This document shows positions 25,501 through 34,500 of a stretch of 64,000 nt of DNA, in pieces. Numbering within the stretch: the stretch's first letter is position 1; every line of letters starts with the position of its first letter. The notes below the pieces were generated by a model that saw only the letters and a program-made list of their open reading frames with translations, was not told where the DNA came from and did no database searches. Origin of the DNA: Pseudeuparius sepicola (taxonomy: Eukaryota > Arthropoda > Insecta > Coleoptera > Anthribidae); NCBI GenBank assembly GCA_963920635.1, contig OY987305.1:19678876-19742875 (forward strand). The letters run 5' to 3'. Position numbers and translations under genes: made by a program.

Positions 25501-28500
25501 CCCAATAGATCATGGAAGGCCACACGCAGTTTCCACAAATAGTCAACGTTTGGGCAGGGATTGTCGGCACTTCAATCATCGGGCCGTTTTTTATGGAAGG
25601 TACATTAACAGGTGAAAATTATTTACATTTGCTTCAACGATATGTAATACCCGGGATTACTGCTCTATACCCAAATGAAGAGCACCCTCTCTTGCCGAAT
25701 AACGTGGTATGGTTTCAACAGGATGGTGCACCAGCCGACTATTCACGACCAGTGCGCAATTACCTGAACACCATTTTCGAGAACAGATGGTTTGGCAGAC
25801 GAGGGACAATTGAGTGGCCAGCGAGGTCGCCAGATTTGACTCCCCTTGACTACTTTCTGTGGGGTTTTATAAAAAGTAAAGTTTACGTGGACCGACCCAA
25901 CAACATTGAAGCTTTGAAGATTAGAATTACCGAAATGTTTAGACTAATTACCCCAGAAATATTAGATAACGTCCGACAGGAATTCGAAGATTATCTTGCT
26001 CATTGTTAATATGTGCAAGGAAGGCACTTCGAACAGTTAATTTGATTGCATTTTGTTATTTACATTTTTTTCTCAGTTTATCCTAAGAATTCATTAAAAT
26101 ATTTTTTTCTCAGAAATGTTGTTATGTAACCTACCCTAAAATGTATGCAGAAAAATGTCCCCTTTCTAATGACGTTATAAAAAAGTGAGGTTGCCATTTA
26201 AAAAAATGTCGATGACGTCATATCTGCGAACCTGATGACGTCACAAGAAAAAGTTTTATGCCCAAATGTGCACAATTAAAAATTATGTTTGACATGTCTC
26301 ATCGATTTTTTTTATTCGCTACCAGAACATTTTACCGAATTTGTTCCAACCTTCTCGTCCTCACTGTATACTTACAACATAAAAGTAAAAAATAATCTTA
26401 GGCGGATGGAAGCTCTAAAAACTTGCATATAGAACATTGTATTGTGTAAGTGTAAACTGGCAATGCAACTTTTAAAACATATTTTTATTGGTGCAAGGCT
26501 GTTGCGTATTAACACTCATATTATGAGCAACAATAAGAGCATATTCTGTTATTCTTTTACTCAATAATTCAATTAAAAAAGTTAACTTTAGAGTTTACAA
26601 AATTTTCGACATTTGCAAAAATATTTGTATGAGAACCAATACAAATTTACATAATATTTTATGGTATGTGGAATACTTTGTTTCAACTTATAAACCCTAA
26701 TAGGGGTTGTTGTTTAAGAAAATGATTTTTTTACATATCGAACATAAGTGTGTCCCTGAATTTTTTTATGACTTATGTAGTAAATTAAGTACCACAGAAA
26801 ATCGACAGGTGTTGGTTATTATGGCCATTTTAAACAATATGTATACAGTGCCACACATAAAGTCCGCAATATATGGGAAATTTTTTTAGTATTTGATTTA
26901 GGAAAATTTTGATAAAGCCAATTGTTTTTGCTTAAAAAATGATGCTAAATGACTTGCCCCAAAGCAATCACGTCATTTTCTTTGTCAAATATGAATTTTT
27001 TTTACAGGAAATAACAATAATGGGCAAGCACTTAAAATGAACAAAAAAGTTGTAACCTTATACTTTTCGATTAAGAAAATTTCGTGACTGAATGTATTAA
27101 GATGATAAAAGATGGAAGTTTTAATGGGTTTGCAGTCAAGTTGGTCTTTAAAGAAAATTATTGGTTAATTGCCAAGCTTTTGGAATTAATTATTCCTTCT
27201 TCAGGACAGCTACAATATGTTTAAATAATGTGTACATATTATATAATATTAAAAATAAATAAAAAATTAGTTATTTTCATTTGTTTTGGATTTAAGGTTA
27301 TATGTTTGCAAAGCGTCTAAATATGTCTAATTAGGTTATCATTTTAAGTATTTTAGTTCACTTTATAGGTCATAAATATGACAAATTTTTGTTTAAAAAT
27401 TGTCTAATACGCCAAATTTGGATATAAATTTGACAGCTTTTTGTTTATTTAAAAAATGTATCAAAACGTCAAATTTGGTTATAAGACTAATAAGACATTT
27501 TGTAGACAATAATATGTCAAATTTATGACCAAATTCAACGTTTTGATAATTTTTTAAATAAACAAAAAGCTGTCAAATTTATATCCAAATTTGATGTATT
27601 AGACAAATTTTAAACAAAAATTTGTCATATTAATAACCTATAAATAACCTTGCAAACATGTAACCTTAAATCCAAAACAAATGAAAATTAACTAATTTTT
27701 ATCAAGTCTTCTATAAAAGTATAAAATAAAAAGTTGAAAATTATATTTTTAGATATCTATTAAAAAAGTTCAACATTTCAAATTTTAAGTCTTTAAAAAA
27801 TAGAACAAATCTATCATTAAATAAGTAAAATTTTATAATATATTATTTAAGCATATTGTATCTGTCCTGAAGAAGGAAAAAACAATTCCGAAAGCTTGGC
27901 AATTAACAGATAGTTTTCTTTAAGGGCCAACTTTACTGTAAACCCACTAAAAGTTCCATCTTTTATTATCTTATACTTTTCACTACTATTTTGTGCAATT
28001 TGACTGCTTGCCCAGTATCGCTTTTCCTTGTAAATACTTTTACACTCAGTAATCTTACATCCTTATTGAAATTTTTTGATTATTTTTTTTCTGAAATTGG
28101 CATTATTTCTCATAATTTCGAAAGATGTTATTCTCCTTTAAATTTTTTATCTCTGTACTAGATAGGGTTCCCAAGTCCCGGGACCAAAAATGTATTCGGG
28201 ACTTTGGTCCCAAATTTTAAGTCGCGGTAATAGTCCCAAAAGTCCCGAAATCAAGATGATTTTTTTACAACAAATTTTGTGAGGGAAAGTAAAGAAAAGT
28301 AAGAGAAATATTTTTATTAAAATGTTGGGTAGTACCTAGGTACCTAAAAAATAACAAGCACAAAATAAACTAAAACTGAGCTGACTCAAAAAAAACTCAA
28401 CACACAACTAAAGTAGCTCCAACTCCAACTAATTTAAATTTATGACTAAGTATACAAGTAAGTAAGTATTCTTATTTCAGTTTAAAACCTAAAAATTGTA

Positions 28501-31500
28501 ATAATTCCATACCTCACCACACGGTTGGCCGTTCAGTGGTGGCGTGTTCATGACGCAATAAAAAAATCTGAACTTTTAAGGTTTCGGGACCATGAGAAAA
28601 ATCCCGGGACCACACTTTTTGGATAAAATCCCGGGACAATCCCGGTACTAAATACCGGGACTGGAAACCCTAGTAGTAGATTTTCAGATCTCTAGAAAAT
28701 AGTTTTATTTTTGATTACTATACAGGGTGTCCCAATAAGGACTCCCGTTGCCGATATCTCCGGAACAAAAAGAGATATTTTAATTCTGCAAACGCTGTTC
28801 GCGAGGACGTGAAGAAGGCTTTATTCGCAAGTGCTAAGCAGCGCCGGTTTTAGCTTGACTACCGCCGGGTGCTAAGTTTAAAAAACGCGTTATCTTTCCT
28901 CTCATGACAGGAAAAATCAGGGACGTATTAGGACGTATTTGGATAAGTTGAATTTTCGGACGTTTACAAAAGTCTAATCTGAACAAAATCGATCTATTTT
29001 TGTATTTGTTTCTGTCTATAGATGCCCAAAAAAACAATTTTGAAAGAAGCAGCAATACATTTCTGTGTTTTCTGGTGTAAACAAAAAAATTGTAAAAAAA
29101 ATGAAATACAACCCTGGTAACCCTAATTTGTCAGTTGGAATTAACTAAATTACCAATGTGTCAATAATTCTGGGGTCCCATCATTTTGCAAGACGAGTAT
29201 ACTACTACTTGGAAGCTACTGGGAAGCATTTAAGTCTATTTTTACATTTTGATATTTTAGTTTGTATAAAATTATGAAATTTGCTTTTGCAAGACATTTT
29301 TTAATTCTTTTAATTTAAAGATTCCTACAAAATAAAAAAATCATATTCTAGGAGTATGCAACACAGAATATTTCAGTATTATGGGTTGCTTACTATTGTT
29401 ACAACTGCCATGTAATGTGATGACAAATTGGCGACCTTTCACACCAGGAGGTGGCGGCTTTTTGTTTTGCCAGTCCGGTACTGGCAAAATTGCCGCTATA
29501 ATATTGAAAAACTGTAAAAAAGTAATTTATTTTAATTCAAACTAATTGGATTGGAATATAAGTTAAGTTGACAGGATTTTTAAGGAATAGTTATTTTTGT
29601 TACAAGTACATACCTAAAATTAAGTTTTTCAGGACGATCATTGCTGTTTCCGGACGAGGTGTTAGCAGAGTCCCGAATAGCAGATGAGTCTTGAAAAACT
29701 TCATTTAGGTACTTTCGTGTGACAAACACTATTTTTTGTCATACACTCCCAAAATTTTGTTATACGCTTTTTACAATTCTTTAGAACGCTTAAATTTGCC
29801 AATTTTCCATAATTTTTGAAATCATAGCAACAAGTTTGTTTATTTGATAATTTTGTCATGTCATTCGAAATTTGTCAGAAAGTGACAAATTTTAAAATGT
29901 TCCAAAATCCCGAATATGTATATTGCTAATAAGGCCAAAGAAATCGTGTTGGATTTACTTCCTGTGAAGTCGCATGTCATTTACTATAAAGAATATTCTA
30001 AGAATTTTGGAATAGTCCGTAAAGATTGCCATGACGACTTTTAGGGACTAGGCCGAAAAAGAAGCATTTTATGGATTCAAATGAGTCCGTAAAATAGCTA
30101 TTGTTGGGAGCGTTTGACAAAAATATTTTTCTTGAAATCGGCAGTAAAGTGTCATTAAAAGCTCAGAAATCGGCACTAAAGTAATCCATTATTGTATGAT
30201 TTTTTCAATAAGTAGTCCTTGGCGAGATGTAAACATCAAACGTCAGACGCGGAGCCGTTGCCCGTCAAAAGTGACCAAATATTCAAAACCCGGCCAATAA
30301 TGGCCCATTTAACTATTCGTACACATTGCGAAATTGTTACCTATAGCAGCGCAATCTATCAGTATACATATTTTAGTAGGTTTGAATATCAATAAATTTA
30401 TTATGGAGGCTGCACAACAAGCAGCAGTTTGGTTTTTCTGTTCGAGGGCGCCGTACGTCATTATACCTGACCTAGGTAGAGCGATCGTCAAAGTCAAGCA
30501 ACGCCGCGCGCAGTCGGGTGATCCCTTATTATTATTTTCTTGCCTAATAAAACATTTTTTTCCGATTTCAATGTACCTCGGTACTGAAGTTCTTTTTATG
30601 ACTCGTGTGGTTTATTTGCCTCGGCCAGAGGCCTCGGCAACTAAATTCCTCATGAGTCATAAAAAGTTGAACTTCAGAGCCTTGGTACATAAATAACTAT
30701 TATGTCTGCGCCTGGGACAGTTTTTTTATCCTAGAGTGGCAACGGCAAGACTGTTTGGGAGGCGGCGCAGTCGTCTTTCAGTCAGCGCCGTCAGCTGCTG
30801 TCAGCAGAACTAGTCAGCGACTTGGTGTTCTCTCCGGCCCATCAAAGTAATTTGTACCTATTTATCGAAGTATTTTGAAATGCCACATTCGTTTTAAGAC
30901 TCAAAGTGCTATTCCTAATGTGAAAAAGTGCTTTATTTTGAAGGCAGCGGCCGTTTTCGCCAGCGCTATTACTAATAAATATCTTTTAGGCCAAACGCCT
31001 ATCGGCGTTTGAACAAATTGCACCCGTGTAAAAATATTTTTTCTAATAATTTATTGAAGCCTAACTATTCAAATAAGAAAATACTCATATGTCTGCCTTT
31101 TCATCAGCATATGAACAAAGCCTGCGATTATTATTTACTAATAAAGTCTCGGGGCATAGCTGCCCAAATAAAACAACACTTTATGGGTTTTTCCTTATTT
31201 TCTTGATTGTAAAAGTCTCGGTAGAAGTTCTTTTTACTAGCATTCTTTAAATTTCCGCTGCCTATTGGTACTTAAAATAACGGCAAAGTGACAAAAAGTG
31301 ATGTGTTTGTTAAATTATTTTATTTATATTTATACAATTATTTATTTTTAAATTAGTTTGTGCGCACATGAACAAGAATAGTTTTCAAAGGTAACCTATA
31401 CCTAATTTTTCTAAATGAGATAATATCGCCCAATTTCCTCTCCCACTCTAACGTTACGTTGTTCCCCTCCATTTGCGTAGGAAGGGGAAAGACCTCCCCG

Positions 31501-34500
31501 CTAAGCATTTTTAGCGAGAATCCAGCGGCGTTACATTAGGAAGGGCAAATATTGATTTGCCCCATTTTCTAAACATCGAGTAAAATTTTTTTTGTGTTTT
31601 CCGGCTTTATGGGGCTCCCTGATTAGGTGGTTAAAATTATTGTACTGATGACCTATACACCCTGTATATTACACTAAACCATTACCTATGATTTTTTTAA
31701 ATTAAAATAAACAATAAATATATTTTCGATTTTTAATTCAAAAAGTTTCAAATATATCTTCAGTTTTTGGGAGGGATGAAGAGGGGAAGAGAGATTAAAT
31801 AGTAGGGGAATATCGCAAATTGCATGGACAATGGGTTCCTCGGGTTAGTTGCCAGTTTATATGGATGTTGAGTATCTTTTAGAATATTATGCAGTGCAAT
31901 ATTTATCTGTCAATTTGGAACTTTCTATAATGATTGCAATAAAGAGTGTTCTATCTATAAATTAAAATGCTACTGTAATAATAGATTTTTTAAAAGTTTC
32001 TAACAATATTCTATTTATGTTTGTAGAACGTGAAGAAAACGTAAAATCAGATATATTCCATGCATACATTGCTCTTCTGAGACAGACCAAATCAACAGTA
32101 AATGTTAACTTAGATCCAAATTCAATGGTAATGGATGAAGACGAAGAGTCGCCCATGGCCCTATTGCAGCAGCAGGTTGAGTACTTAGTCCGAGGGGTCC
32201 AACCTCAAATGAAGGAAAAAAGCATGAAAACAAGGCAGGATTGTTTCCTACTCCTTAAAGAAGTATGCGCTGTTGTACCAGGTGCACTCAGTCCTCATAT
32301 TGGGGAGCTAATTCCTGGAATCTTGTATTCCTTGGTTGAGAAGAACGCTAGTAGCAATATGAAGATTGATGCTCTTTCTTTTATATATTGCCTGTTAACT
32401 ACTCATCCACCGACCGTTTTCCATCCACATATTGACACTTTGTTAGGGCCAGTCATTAATGCCGTTGGTGACAGTTTTTACAAGATTACAGCAGAAGCAC
32501 TAAGTGTTTTGCAGGAATTAGTAAAAGTCATTAGACCTATGGACTTTCATACGGGATTTGATTTTACTCCATTTACAAAAGACATCTACAGTTGTACTTT
32601 GGTTAGACTGAAGGCTTCTGACATTGATCAGGAGGTAAAAGAAAAGGCTATTTCTACTATGGGCCAAGTTATTTGTAATCTAGGTGATCAGTTGAAGAGT
32701 GAGCTACCATACTGTTTACCATTATTCTTAGACAGGCTCAGAAACGAAATTACAAGACTAACTACTGTTAAAGCCCTCACAAAAATTGCTGGATCACCTC
32801 TAAATATTGAACTGCCCATTCTTTCTGATGCCATGCCAATCTTGGGCCTTTTCTTGAGAAAGAATCAGAGAGCTCTCAAATTAAGCACTTTGCAGCTGAT
32901 CGATTGTCTTATAAAAAATTATCACAAAAAATTAAGTACCGCATTGCTGCAACCAGTCATTACTGAAATTCCTCCATTATTAGATGAGTCTGATCTACAT
33001 ATTGCTCAGTGGACGCTGATTATTCTGAAATCAGTTGCGATATATCACCCGAGGGCATTACAAGACATAAACACTATAATGCCACAGGTATTGGTTTTAG
33101 TGAAATCACCACTACTTCAAGGAACAGCGCTGCAGTCAATGTTAGATTTCTTTAAGTCTTTAGTGAAATGCAGCCTTCCAGGTTTATCGTACGAGAACAT
33201 ATTAAGACTGTTGCTGATACCTATTTCAAATCTGGCACAGAATCAATCTGCAACCCTACACAAGCAGGCGTTTTATTCGTTGGCCAAGTGTGTTGCTGCT
33301 ATAACTGTCACTTGTCACAATCACGCACTGCCAGTTGTCCCACAGTTTATAACCGAAATTCAAACTGCTACAACGGATTCACAGCAAATATTCGCATTGT
33401 TGGTTGTGGGAGAAATTGGCAGGGAGATAGATTTGACCTCAGTTCCTAATTTGAAACAGGTTATTCTTAATTCATTCATGGCCGTGTCTGAAGAGGTTAA
33501 GTCGGCTGCTAGTTATGCGCTAGGGAGTATTTGCATCGGCAACCTCCCACAGTACCTGCCTTTCATACTCAAAGAGAGCCAAGACCAGCCTAAGAGACAA
33601 TATTTGCTACTGCATTCTCTTAAAGAGGTGAGTAAACTAGTTGAGAATATATATACATTATTAACATTAACGCAAAAAAATTATTGATAAAATACTTAAT
33701 TGTCATTTTAGGTTATCACCTGTCTCTCCCAGACACCTGAAGGTGTGCAACAATTGCTTCCATTTGTTCCTGACATATGGGCCCAACTGTATCGCCATTG
33801 TGAATGCCAGGAAGAAGGAACCAGAAATGTTGTAGCTGAATGTCTCGGAAAACTCACACTAATCGATCCTGCTAGTCTCCTGCCAAAACTAAAAAGATCT
33901 CTGAACTCGCCCTCACCTCTCATGAGGACTACTGTTGTGACGGCTGTTAAGTTTACTATTTCAGATCAAGTAAGTAAGTTGTTAAAAAGAAAATTGCATT
34001 CCACAGTCAATATTTCTTTGTAGCCTTCAGCTATTGACTCATTGCTACGTCAGTGCATTGGGGAGTTCCTGAATACTTTACAAGACCCGGATTTGAATGT
34101 TAGGAGGGTCGCATTGGTAGCTTTTAATTCAGCAGCTCATAACAAACCATCTCTTATTAGGGATCTGCTAGATACTATTCTTCCACAACTATACACTGAG
34201 ACTAATGTTAAGGTAATATACATATATATCTGTCCAACTAGGATTTAAGTTATGGTTCTCTGCAGAAAGAGCTCATTCGTGAAGTAGAAATGGGTCCATT
34301 CAAGCACACTGTGGATGATGGACTTGACATAAGGAAAGCTGCATTTGAGTGCATGTACACGTTATTAGATTCATGCCTAGACAAAATCGATATTTTTAAC
34401 TTTATTAACCATGTTGAATCAGGATTAAAAGATCATTACGATATCAAGATGTTGACTTATTTGATGGTTGCTCGACTGGCTCAAATATGCCCTGGTTTCG

